Shown here piece after piece: positions 14,804-22,319 of a stretch of DNA of 22,567 nucleotides. How positions within the stretch are numbered: the first letter of the stretch is position 1; each line of letters opens with the position of its first letter. Location: positions 1 to 22,567 of the forward strand of contig JBPOHE010000094.1 in the NCBI GenBank assembly GCA_052035915.1, read 5' to 3'. Made by a program: the position numbers and the translations under genes. The notes under the pieces were generated by a model, which searched no databases, was not told the DNA's origin, and was given only the letters and a program-made list of their open reading frames with translations. Source of the DNA: JBPOHE01 sp052035915. GTDB lineage: Bacteria; Pseudomonadota; Gammaproteobacteria; Chromatiales; Chromatiaceae.

Positions 14804-15478
14804 ATGAACGCCAAGCTGGTCTGGGGCCTGGGCGGTCTGTTGCTGCTCATTCTCTTGCTGCTACCTTTCTTTACCCATCCCCCTCTCCCTGAGCGCGAGC
14901 CGCTGTTTCCCTGGAGGATTCTCGCCACTCCGTCCGGGGGGAGCCGGGTGTTCGACATCGAGCTTGGGGTCTCGACCCTGGATCAGGCCCGCCAGTCTTT
15001 GAAAAATGATGGAGAGGTCAGCCTTTTTCTTTCCTCCTCCGGCATTCCGACCGTCGAGGCCTATTTCGACCGACTGGATCTCGACGGTCTCAAGGCCAAT
15101 CTGGTGCTCAGCCTCGCCGTACCCGAGGCTGAGGCCAGGGCCATGTATGAAGCGGGGGCGCGGGTCAGCACCAGCAGCGGTGGCGACAAAAGGGTCAGCC
15201 TGACCCAAACCGATTTACAGCGGATCGCCACCGCCTATCCCATCTCCGGCATCACCTATCTCCCCGGCCTGGATCTCAGCCCGGACATGATCGAGCATCG
15301 CTTCGGCGCACCGGCCCGGCGAGTGCGGGAGCCGGGTTCCGCTGCCGAACACTGGCTCTACCCGCAGCAAGGTCTGGATATCACTCTGAACGAAAAAGGA
15401 AAAGAGATCATACAATACGTCCATCCCAAGGACTTCGAGGTCTTGCTGCGGCCGCTCTCGGCCCGGGGTGGATACTGA
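14804..15478 (+). CDS. Unrecognised membrane-anchored protein
   Basis: The protein has 224 residues. ATG 14804 is chosen because AGAGG precedes it and a signal anchor follows immediately (LVWGLGGLLLLILLLLPFF, about 6-23); the open frame extends further upstream without support. The rest is soluble and probably periplasmic, with a start like FDIELGVSTLDQARQSL and later GITYLPGLDLSPDMIEHRFG, then EHWLYPQQGLDITLNEKGKE. This last part resembles the general style of small bacterial outer-envelope modules that compare paired sequences, but I cannot name a family. It stands alone on the + strand before trmL, about 190 bp away. Confidence 0.72.
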   Translation: MNAKLVWGLGGLLLLILLLLPFFTHPPLPEREPLFPWRILATPSGGSRVFDIELGVSTLDQARQSLKNDGEVSLFLSSSGIPTVEAYFDRLDLDGLKANLVLSLAVPEAEARAMYEAGARVSTSSGGDKRVSLTQTDLQRIATAYPISGITYLPGLDLSPDMIEHRFGAPARRVREPGSAAEHWLYPQQGLDITLNEKGKEIIQYVHPKDFEVLLRPLSARGGY

Positions 15479-15670
15479 TATCGACTGAGGCTGTTGGTCG
15501 CCCAGATCCAGCAAACAACCACACAGTGTTCACAAAATTGTCCTATGCTCTTGGCCCTATCTCCTGCAACGCTCAGGAGCCAACCGGAGTCGGAGGACAG
15601 TATCGGCTTCCTGCCTACCGAGCCCGGGCGAGTCATGTGGGCCGGGTCCACCATCAGCCAAGGAACAGCC

Positions 15671-16135
15671 TTGTTTCACGTCGCCCTCTATCAACCCGAG
15701 ATCCCCCCCAACACCGGGAATATCATCCGTCTCTGCGCCAATGCCGGTTGCCGCCTCCATCTCATCCACCCACTGGGGTTTCAGATGGACAACAAACGCC
15801 TCGAACGGGCGGGGCTGGATTATCGGGAATGGGCCGATATCGCGGAGTATCCGAATTGGGAGGCATTCCGTCAGCAGATGGAAAAGCGGCGCATCTTCGC
15901 CTGCAGCACCCGCGGGGCCCTCTGTTACGACACCCCCGAGTACCAGCAGGGTGATGTTTTTCTCTTCGGTCCCGAAACCAGGGGCCTGCCGCCGGAATTG
16001 ATCGCCGCCCTGCCGGCCAAACAGCGCATCCGTATCCCCATGCAACCGGGCAATCGCAGTCTCAATATGTCCAACGCCGTGGCCATCCTCGTCTATGAGG
16101 CCTGGCGACAACAGAAATTTTCCGGCGGGTATTGA
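15671..16135 (+). CDS. trmL: tRNA (cytidine(34)-2'-O)-methyltransferase TrmL
   Basis: This SPOUT-class enzyme methylates the 2'-OH of the wobble base in tRNA-Leu isoacceptors using S-adenosylmethionine. From TTG 15671 the protein has 154 residues and starts FHVALYQPEIPPNTGNIIRLCAN, matching the E. coli N-terminus (157 residues); AAGGAA lies just upstream. An ATG at 15635 would add twelve unrelated residues and is the main alternative. The knot motifs FGPETRGLP (99-107) and NRSLNMSNAVAILVYEAW (128-145) are intact. It is convergent with gpsA, with only 14 bp between stop codons. Confidence 0.93.
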   Translation: MFHVALYQPEIPPNTGNIIRLCANAGCRLHLIHPLGFQMDNKRLERAGLDYREWADIAEYPNWEAFRQQMEKRRIFACSTRGALCYDTPEYQQGDVFLFGPETRGLPPELIAALPAKQRIRIPMQPGNRSLNMSNAVAILVYEAWRQQKFSGGY

Positions 16136-16149
16136 GCGGGAACCTTTCC

Positions 16150-17154
16150 CTACTCGGCTTCGGATTTCAGCCGACGGAGCAGCAGGGCCTGTACCCCCTC
16201 CCTGGGCGCCAGCCCTTCATGCAGCACCCTGTAGGTCTGTTCGGTGATGGGCATGTCGACGCCCAGTTCGCAGGCCTTGAACCAGACCTCGACAGCCGTC
16301 TGTACCCCTTCGACCTCCTGACCGATCTGCCGCTTCGCCTCGGCGATACTCAGCCCCCGGGCCAGCGCCAGACCGAGGCGACGGTTACGCGACTGATCGT
16401 CGGTACAGGTCAGGGCCAGATCCCCCAGCCCGGCCAAGCCCATGAAGGTCGCCGGTTTCCCACCCAGGGCGACACCGAAGCGGGTGAGTTCGGCCAGTCC
16501 CCGGGTAATGAGAGCGGCCCTGGTATTGGCGCCGAAACCCAGGCCGTCGGCGATACCGGCGGCGATCGCCAACACATTCTTGGCGGCCCCACCGACCTGG
16601 ACACCGATGAGGTCATCGCTGGTATAGGCGCGAAAGTAGTGGGTATGGAGATAGCCCGCCAGACGCTGGGCATGGGCGGGAGAGGAGGAAGCCACGGTGA
16701 TGGCCGTCGGCAGACCCCGCGCCACCTCGCGGGCGAAGGTCGGCCCGGAGATCACCCCGTGCGGACGCTGGCCGAGGGTTTCTTCCACGATCTCATGCAA
16801 CAGACGCCGCCGCCCAGGCTCGAAGCCCTTGGTGGCCCAACTGACGGAGGTATGGGGGGGGAGGATGGGGTCCAGTTGCTCCACCACCCCCGGGAAGGCC
16901 TGGCTGGGGACGGCGATGAGCACCTCGTCGACCCCGGCAACGGCGGTCTCCAGATCGGATAGGGGAAGCAGGCTAGGGGGGAAAGGGATGCCCGGGAGAA
17001 AGGTGCGATTCTCCCGATCCTCTCTCAGCCTGGCGATCTCCTCCGGGAGACCCCACAACCGCACCTCATAGCCTTTCCCACTCAACAATACCGCCAGCGC
17101 CGTGCCCCAGGAACCGGCACCGAGTACGGCGATCAGGGGATAGGCGTCGTGCAA
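16150..17154 (-). CDS. gpsA: Glycerol-3-phosphate dehydrogenase [NAD(P)+]
   Basis: This enzyme reduces dihydroxyacetone phosphate to sn-glycerol 3-phosphate for phospholipid synthesis in the cytoplasm. The protein has 334 residues, the usual length. The nucleotide-binding motif GAGSWG is at 12-17. SWATKG has Lys109, SGPTFAREV is at 136-144, and the catalytic Lys192 sits in GGAAKNVLAIAAG, followed by GLGDLALTCT. The start is TTG 17154, with no clear ribosome site; 20 bp separate it from the secB stop, so coupling to secB is likely. The secB-gpsA pairing is conserved in Gammaproteobacteria. Confidence 0.96.
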   Translation of the reverse strand: MHDAYPLIAVLGAGSWGTALAVLLSGKGYEVRLWGLPEEIARLREDRENRTFLPGIPFPPSLLPLSDLETAVAGVDEVLIAVPSQAFPGVVEQLDPILPPHTSVSWATKGFEPGRRRLLHEIVEETLGQRPHGVISGPTFAREVARGLPTAITVASSSPAHAQRLAGYLHTHYFRAYTSDDLIGVQVGGAAKNVLAIAAGIADGLGFGANTRAALITRGLAELTRFGVALGGKPATFMGLAGLGDLALTCTDDQSRNRRLGLALARGLSIAEAKRQIGQEVEGVQTAVEVWFKACELGVDMPITEQTYRVLHEGLAPREGVQALLLRRLKSEAE

Positions 17155-17174
17155 GGTCGGCGGCGAACGGGGAA

Positions 17175-17645
17175 TTATTGCAGGGAGGGTGAGCCTTGCT
17201 CAGCCATTTGCGCCTGGTGACGGGCGAACAAGAGATCGAAATTCACCGGTGCCAGCAACATCTGTGGGAAGCTGCCCTTGCCCACCAGATCGGACACCAC
17301 CTCCCTGGCATAGGGGAAAAGGATGTTCGGGGTGTAAGCCGCCAACATATGGTTCAGCTCGGGCTCGGAGAAGCCTCGGGCGCCAATGATGGCCGCCTGT
17401 TTGACCTCCACCAGGTAGGCGGTCTTGTCCTGGACCTTGGTCGTGACCGTGATGGTCAAAACCACCTCGTAGACATCGTCGGCGAGTTTCTGCACCTCGT
17501 TGTTGAGGTTGAGAGTGGTCTCGGGTCGCCATTCCAGGCGAAACACGTCCGGGGAATGGGGCGTCTCGAAGGACAGATCCTTGATATAGATGCGCTGTAA
17601 CGCGAATTCGGGTTGCGGTTTTTGGGTTTGATCGTTATCCATCAT
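17175..17645 (-). CDS. secB: Protein-export chaperone SecB
   Basis: This cytoplasmic tetrameric chaperone keeps precursors unfolded and delivers them to SecA. The protein has 156 residues, normal for the family. Conserved segments include FALQRIYIKDLSFETPHSP, then NLNNEVQKLADDVYEVVLTITV, VEVKQAAIIGARGF, and FPYAREVVSDLVGKGSFPQMLLAPVNFD. Either of two adjacent ATG codons (17645 or 17642) can start it. It sits between the rhodanese gene (63 bp upstream) and gpsA on the same strand, as in E. coli yibN-grxC-secB-gpsA except that the glutaredoxin gene is missing. Confidence 0.96.
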   Translation of the reverse strand: MMDNDQTQKPQPEFALQRIYIKDLSFETPHSPDVFRLEWRPETTLNLNNEVQKLADDVYEVVLTITVTTKVQDKTAYLVEVKQAAIIGARGFSEPELNHMLAAYTPNILFPYAREVVSDLVGKGSFPQMLLAPVNFDLLFARHQAQMAEQGSPSLQ

Positions 17646-17708
17646 GGTGTCTCAATCCGGCAAGCTGGGAGGGGGAAGGAGATCGGGAGACCCGAGCCTT
17701 CGGGGAAC

Positions 17709-18131
17709 TCATTTTTTCTTGGTCAAGGGAAGATTGGCACTCTGCCAGGCCAGGATCCCGCCCCGCAGGTCATAGACCTGTTGAAATCCCTGTTTGCGCA
17801 AGTCCCGACAGGCCTGGCCAGATTGGGCACCCGAGCGACAATGGATCACGATGGGACGCTCCTGATATTTGCGCAATTGTTCGATCTGCTTGGAGAATCC
17901 GTTCAGGGGAAGGTTGATGGCGTTGAGAATGTGCCCCTGGACGAAATCCGCCATGGGACGCACATCGACCACCACGGCCTCCTGCCGATTGATCAACTCG
18001 ACCATGGCGGGTGGATCGATGACGAATTTCCCCCCTCCAGAGACGAGGTTCTGGACCAGCAGTACGCTGATGACCACCAAGGCGGATACCAGGAGCCAAT
18101 GATTACCGATGAATTCGATCAACTGTTGCAT
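17709..18131 (-). CDS. yibN: Membrane-anchored rhodanese-domain protein, YibN-like
   Basis: The protein has 140 residues from ATG 18131 (MQQLIEFIGNHW, similar to the start of E. coli YibN); a TTG at 18155 is possible but less likely. One membrane helix (about 11-29) is followed by a rhodanese domain with VVVDVRPMADFVQGHI and the catalytic loop CRSGAQSG (Cys98), then GILAWQSANLPL. An intact Cys suggests real sulfurtransferase activity, whereas E. coli YibN lacks Cys at the equivalent position. It lies just upstream of secB and 104 bp downstream of an ArsR-family gene with sulfide-sensor cysteines, all on one strand, so both sulfur regulation and the conserved secB neighbourhood may apply. Confidence 0.88.
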   Translation of the reverse strand: MQQLIEFIGNHWLLVSALVVISVLLVQNLVSGGGKFVIDPPAMVELINRQEAVVVDVRPMADFVQGHILNAINLPLNGFSKQIEQLRKYQERPIVIHCRSGAQSGQACRDLRKQGFQQVYDLRGGILAWQSANLPLTKKK

Positions 18132-18235
18132 GATCTGTTCTACAGCCAACCACAATGCCAGGCGCGATTAAACCCGAGTCGGGGATGAAAAGAAAGGCGT
18201 CGAGGACCGTACCTCGTCACCCAGGCGGACGGAGT

Positions 18236-18610
18236 TTAAAAACCGTGACTGCAAAACACCTCGCGCATCATGCTGATCAGACGCAGGGTGCGCGAATCGC
18301 CGACACGGTAATAGACCCGGTTGGCGTCCTTCCTGGCCGCCAGGATGCCCTTGTCCCGCAAGATCGCCAGGTGCTGGGAGATATTGCTCTGGGAGGTGCC
18401 GACCTGCTCGACGATATCCTGTACACTCACTTCCTTTTCCCCCAGGGTACAGAGTATCTTGAGCCGAAGTGGATGGGACATGGCCTTCAAGGAGCGCGAG
18501 GCACGCTCGATGTCCTCATCCCCGGTGAACAAGGAATCGAAATCTTCGGTATCGAGATTGTCCTCGACTTCCAGAACGGGCTGGCGAGGTGTATCGATCT
18601 TGGTATGCAT
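18236..18610 (-). CDS. ArsR-family repressor with SqrR/BigR-type cysteine pair
   Basis: The protein has 124 residues. A 35-residue acidic N-terminal extension precedes a winged-helix domain (ASRSLKAMSHPLRLKILCTLGEKEVSVQDIVEQ, then the recognition helix SQSNISQHLAILRDKGI and wing ARKDANRVYYRV). The classical arsenic/metal site ELCVCD is absent (EVSVQDI). The only cysteines are Cys54 in the first long helix and Cys120 near the end (MREVFCSHGF). Their spacing of 66 residues equals that of Cys41 and Cys107 in Rhodobacter SqrR and Cys42 and Cys108 in BigR. In those proteins the pair forms a polysulfide bridge on sulfide exposure and releases DNA. A sulfide/persulfide-responsive repressor is therefore likely. 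Confidence 0.85.
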   Translation of the reverse strand: MHTKIDTPRQPVLEVEDNLDTEDFDSLFTGDEDIERASRSLKAMSHPLRLKILCTLGEKEVSVQDIVEQVGTSQSNISQHLAILRDKGILAARKDANRVYYRVGDSRTLRLISMMREVFCSHGF

Positions 18611-18647
18611 AGCGATATCTAATTAATCGAAGCTGAATACGATAATA

Positions 18648-18662
18648 CGCTGTTTTACAGCG
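18648..18662. promoter_or_regulatory. Candidate operator upstream of the ArsR-family gene
   Basis: A perfect palindrome CGCTGT-TTT-ACAGCG lies 38 bp before the regulator start, in an AT-rich stretch (TAATTAAT, GATAATACG). Autoregulation through a site just upstream is common for ArsR proteins. The sequence match to a known operator is not established. Confidence 0.35.
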
Positions 18663-18804
18663 AATTGGTAACTCAACCCCGCGCCTGATCCAGATTTATG
18701 CCGCTCCGGAGTATTTTGCTGCCCCTTCGCCCCCCAGGGTATCCTCCAGCCCGGGAGCCGAAGGGCCGCTTTTAGGCGATTGCCGGAAAAAAAGAAATAC
18801 CAGA

Positions 18805-20085
18805 ATGCGCCTTAGTCCGACACAGCTTCGATCAAGTGGCTCAGAGCGCCTTGGTCCGTTACCGGCTCGATGTTCGACACCGGCCGTGCGGATAGGCTTC
18901 AGTCTCTGGCTGTTCGTTGCGGCAATGGAGCCTCCGCTCGCTTCCTCTCCGGCCACCACCGAGGTGGCCCCATCCGGGACCGAGGACCTCGAACGGCGCT
19001 CCGCCGAGTTGAATACCATCAAGGAACGCATCCAGGGCGTCTCCGCCGAGTTGGAGGCGGCTCAGGGGCAGCAACAGGACATCGAAGCCGAGCTACGCGC
19101 CGCCGAAACCCAGGTCGGCGCATTGGCCCGGGAGATTCACCGCCTGGACGGCGAGATCGCCGCCCAACAGCAACGCCTTGAGGGATTGCAGCAGCAGCGC
19201 AAGCCGCTCGCCCTCGAAGTCCAACGTCAACGCTCGGCCTTGGCGGACCAGCTGCGGGCCGCCTATGTGATCGGTCGCCAGGAACGCTTGAAATTGGTCC
19301 TCAACCAGGAAGATCCTGACATAGTCAGCCGCATCATGCTGTATTACGATTACCTCAATCGCGCGCGGGCCCGTCGTATTACCGAGGTTGAAGAGGCGAT
19401 GGCCGCTTTGCGTGAGGTCGAGGCCAGGCTCCTGTCCGAGACCGAACGCCTTCACGCCATGCAGATCCAGACCAAAGCCGAACAGCAAAGATTGGAGCAC
19501 TCCCAGGCCGAACGTGACCTCTTACGGCAGCAGCTGGCCCAGCAGATCCATGAGCGCGGGCAAGAACTCGTCGAACTCGAAACCAACGCCAAACGACTAG
19601 AGTCCCTCCTTACCGAGCTCGAACGCCGACGCGACGAGGCGCAAATCGCCGAATCCGCCGAGCAGCGATTCGTCCGGATGCGGGGCGCTCTCGCCTGGCC
19701 GGTGACCGGTCGGCTGGCCGGCGGTTCCACGGCGGATGGGGTGCTGATCGAGGTGCCACGGAACTCCCAGGTAAGGGCGGTCCATCATGGGCGGGTGGTC
19801 TTTTCCGACTGGCTGCGGGGTTTCGGGCTGCTGCTGATCATCGACCACGGCGATGGTTATATGTCCCTCTACGGCCACAACGAAAGCCTGTTCAAGGACG
19901 TCGGCGACTGGGTCCAACCCGGCGAAGCCGTGGCCGCTGCCGGCGTTGGACAGGGAAACCGACAAGGGATCTATTTTGCCATCCGTCACCAGGGCAAACC
20001 CATCAATCCGCGCCTTTGGTGCAAGGCTACGCGCGGCAACAAGATCGGCGGCCTGGCCGTCGACAGAGGAATACAACAGGTATGA
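18805..20085 (+). CDS. envC: EnvC-type murein hydrolase activator
   Basis: The protein has 426 residues. The N-terminus (residues 1-50, hydrophobic IGFSLWLFVAA) looks like a signal peptide or anchor. A long coiled coil (about 60-290, rich in Glu, Gln, Arg and Leu) is followed by a LytM/M23 domain (about 295-410). The Zn ligands of active M23 peptidases are not kept: the HxxxD site is missing and the HxH site reads YFAIRH, as in E. coli EnvC (YFEIR). It is therefore an activator, not an enzyme, and should open amidases such as AmiA/AmiB in the periplasm during division through FtsEX. It overlaps ctpA by 4 bp (ATGA), the usual gammaproteobacterial envC-ctpA pair. The gpmI gene that often precedes it is absent. 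Confidence 0.93.
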   Translation: MRLSPTQLRSSGSERLGPLPARCSTPAVRIGFSLWLFVAAMEPPLASSPATTEVAPSGTEDLERRSAELNTIKERIQGVSAELEAAQGQQQDIEAELRAAETQVGALAREIHRLDGEIAAQQQRLEGLQQQRKPLALEVQRQRSALADQLRAAYVIGRQERLKLVLNQEDPDIVSRIMLYYDYLNRARARRITEVEEAMAALREVEARLLSETERLHAMQIQTKAEQQRLEHSQAERDLLRQQLAQQIHERGQELVELETNAKRLESLLTELERRRDEAQIAESAEQRFVRMRGALAWPVTGRLAGGSTADGVLIEVPRNSQVRAVHHGRVVFSDWLRGFGLLLIIDHGDGYMSLYGHNESLFKDVGDWVQPGEAVAAAGVGQGNRQGIYFAIRHQGKPINPRLWCKATRGNKIGGLAVDRGIQQV

Positions 20086-21404
20086 ACCCCATCTCTTCGC
20101 TCACGCTCGGCTGTTTTCTGCTCGCGCTCTTTGTCGGCTCAAGTCAGGCCGCCACCACCGAACCGACCAAGCCGAAGGCCGGCAGTCTCCCGGTACAGGA
20201 ACTGCGGGCCTTTGCCGAGATCTTCGGGCGCATAAAGAGTGATTATGTCGAGCCGGTTGAAGATAAGGTATTACTGGAAAATGCCATCCGCGGCATGCTC
20301 AACGGCCTGGATCCCCACTCGGCCTATCTCAACGAGGAAGACTATAAGGAGATCCAGGTCGGCACCCGAGGCGAATTCGGCGGCTTGGGCATCGAGGTCG
20401 GGCTGGAGGACGGCTTCATCAAGGTCATCTCGCCCATCGACGATACCCCGGCCGAGCGGGCCGGGTTGCAAACCGGCGACCTCATCATCCGCCTGGACGA
20501 AAAACCGGTCAAAGGCCTGTCCTTGAACGAAGCGGTCAAACTGATGCGGGGCAAACCCGGCACCGAAGTCACCCTGCTGATCGTGCGGCGGGGGAACGAC
20601 AAACCCTTCAAGGTCACCCTGGTGCGGGATGTGATCCATGTCGCCAGCGTCAAGGGTCGCATCCTGGAGGACGGCTTCGCCTATGTGCGGGTCGCCCAGT
20701 TCCAGTCCAACACCACCGACGACATGCTCAAGCTATTGAGCCGGTTGAAAAAGGAAAATAGCCGCAACCTCAAGGGGCTGGTGCTGGATCTGCGCAACAA
20801 CCCGGGCGGGGTGCTGAGTTCGGCGGTCTCCATGAGCGACGCCTTTCTCACCAAGGGCCTGATCGTCTACACCGAAGGCCGCACCGAGGATTCCGAACTC
20901 AAATACGATGCCTCTCCGGACGACGTGCTCGCCGGCGCCCCCATCGTGATTCTGGTCAACGAAGGCTCCGCCTCGGCCTCGGAGATCGTCGCCGGCGCGT
21001 TGCAGGACCACAAACGGGCGGTGGTCATGGGACAACCCACCTTCGGCAAGGGCTCGGTGCAGACCGTCATCCCCCTCACCAGCTCGACCGCGGTCAAACT
21101 CACTACCGCCCGCTATTTCACCCCGAGCGGGCGCTCCATCCAGGCCGAAGGCATCCGCCCCGATATCCTGCTCGAAGAGCTGAAGGTGTCCCAGGCCGAG
21201 GATTCCAGGTCCAAGACCATCAAAGAGGCCGACCTTAGTGGTCACCTGGGCAACGGCAAGACGAAGGACAAGTCCACCTCCAGTACCTCGTCTCCGGAAG
21301 CGGAGGATAAGGTGCCGCTGCCGATCCGGGACTACCAGCTGAGTCAGGCGCTCAATATGTTGAAAGGGCTTTATCTGTTGAAAACCAAGGAGGTCGGTGG
21401 TTGA
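20082..21404 (+). CDS. ctpA: Carboxy-terminal processing protease (S41 family)
   Basis: The protein has 440 residues from ATG 20082, which overlaps the envC stop; the open frame further upstream has no support. There is a signal peptide (residues 1-23, SLTLGCFLLALFVGSSQA), an N-terminal helical segment with LNGLDPHSAYL, and a PDZ domain (about 98-185, GEFGGLGIEVGLEDGFIKVISP). The protease core follows, with LVLDLRNNPGGVL. The catalytic dyad is Ser298 in EGSASASE and Lys323 in FGKGSVQ, with the 25-residue spacing of the family. The tail has a Ser/Thr/Lys-rich linker (about 375-410). It acts in the periplasm on protein C-termini, including cell-wall enzymes. Confidence 0.95.
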   Translation: MNPISSLTLGCFLLALFVGSSQAATTEPTKPKAGSLPVQELRAFAEIFGRIKSDYVEPVEDKVLLENAIRGMLNGLDPHSAYLNEEDYKEIQVGTRGEFGGLGIEVGLEDGFIKVISPIDDTPAERAGLQTGDLIIRLDEKPVKGLSLNEAVKLMRGKPGTEVTLLIVRRGNDKPFKVTLVRDVIHVASVKGRILEDGFAYVRVAQFQSNTTDDMLKLLSRLKKENSRNLKGLVLDLRNNPGGVLSSAVSMSDAFLTKGLIVYTEGRTEDSELKYDASPDDVLAGAPIVILVNEGSASASEIVAGALQDHKRAVVMGQPTFGKGSVQTVIPLTSSTAVKLTTARYFTPSGRSIQAEGIRPDILLEELKVSQAEDSRSKTIKEADLSGHLGNGKTKDKSTSSTSSPEAEDKVPLPIRDYQLSQALNMLKGLYLLKTKEVGG

Positions 21405-21506
21405 GGACGCCTGTTCAACCCGGATAGCCGTGGCGGGGTGTCACCCGAATAATCAGCGTTCCCAACCCCTTGATCTGCGAGAACCATTAGGAGGAACTTC
21501 ATAATC

Positions 21507-22064
21507 ATGGCCCGTGTACTCATCCCCCTAGCCCAAGGCTGCGAGGAAATGGAAGCCGTCACCCTTATCGACCTGCTGCGACGCGCCGGGATCGAGGTCG
21601 TCACCGCCGGTCTCGACCAACACCCCGTCGTCGCCAGTCGCGGGGTGCGTCTTCTCCCCGACACCACCCTGGATCAGGTCCAGGACCAGGACTTCGACAT
21701 GATGGTGTTGCCCGGTGGCCTGCCGGGTTCCGATAACCTGGATCAGGATCCCCGCATCCATCGGCTCCTGCAACGCCTCGCCGCCAGCGGCCGCTACACC
21801 GCCGCCATCTGCGCCGCGCCCAAGGTGCTGGCCCACGCCGGACTGCTGGCGGACAAGAGCGCCACCAGCTATCCGGGGGTGCTGGATCACATGAATCTCC
21901 CCCGAGTCCGGGTGCTGGATCAGCCGGTGGTCATCGACGGTAAGGTGATCACCTCCCGGGGGCCGGGAACCGCCATGGATTTCGGTTTGACCCTCATCGA
22001 GCAACTGCTCGGCAAGGCCAAACGGGACTCGGTCGAGGCGGCGCTGGTGCGACCGGCGCGCTGA
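21507..22064 (+). CDS. DJ-1/YajL family protein
   Basis: The protein has 185 residues and a strong ribosome site (AGGAGGAAC) before ATG 21507. Family landmarks are GCEEMEAV with Glu16, VLPGGLPG at 67-74, the oxidation-sensitive nucleophile Cys102 in AAICAAP, and TSRGPGTAMDFGLTLIEQL near the end. This is the layout of human DJ-1 and E. coli YajL rather than PfpI protease. Members protect against oxidative and carbonyl stress (chaperone, glyoxalase or deglycase activities are debated). The protein is cytoplasmic. It follows ctpA by about 100 bp on the same strand, but its own strong ribosome site suggests separate expression is possible. Confidence 0.92.
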   Translation: MARVLIPLAQGCEEMEAVTLIDLLRRAGIEVVTAGLDQHPVVASRGVRLLPDTTLDQVQDQDFDMMVLPGGLPGSDNLDQDPRIHRLLQRLAASGRYTAAICAAPKVLAHAGLLADKSATSYPGVLDHMNLPRVRVLDQPVVIDGKVITSRGPGTAMDFGLTLIEQLLGKAKRDSVEAALVRPAR

Positions 22065-22300
22065 GCCTCGAAACAGGGCGGCTCCAGCCGAGGTTCCATC
22101 CTACACATCCTCCGCGCCGCCCGTCAGGTTCATTCCGTCCAGTGCAAAGTTCGGTTATTCGTCCGACAACATTTGCCGGGGCGTTATCGGAAAGCCTGGA
22201 GTGATTGAGCCGATTCAAATCACAAGTGTATCCAGTAGGGCGTCGGTAAAGACATCCTGCTTCCAATTCCTGTTTGATTTCCCGTCATCGGCAGCGGCGT

Positions 22301-22316
22301 CAGGGCAAACGCGCCA
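22301..22316. mobile_element. Possible right end of an ISAs1-family element
   Basis: CAGGGCAAACGCGCCA lies just outside the transposase stop codon, where the terminal inverted repeat of the element would be. The other end is outside the window, so the repeat cannot be confirmed. Confidence 0.35.
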
Positions 22317-22319
22317 TCC

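Noticed and set aside
16150..16962. Open frame on the + strand within gpsA
   Set aside because: Antisense shadow of gpsA, whose NAD-binding and catalytic motifs are complete.
18723..18765. CCCTTCG/CGAAGGG stem upstream of envC as a terminator
   Set aside because: The loop is about 29 nt, no + strand gene ends nearby, and the T run is short and offset.
21994..22266. Minus-strand frame after the DJ-1 gene (contains CTGRNEPDG)
   Set aside because: It overlaps the end of the DJ-1 gene, has no ribosome site or recognised domain, and the non-overlapping part is short; left as unexplained intergenic DNA beside the insertion sequence.
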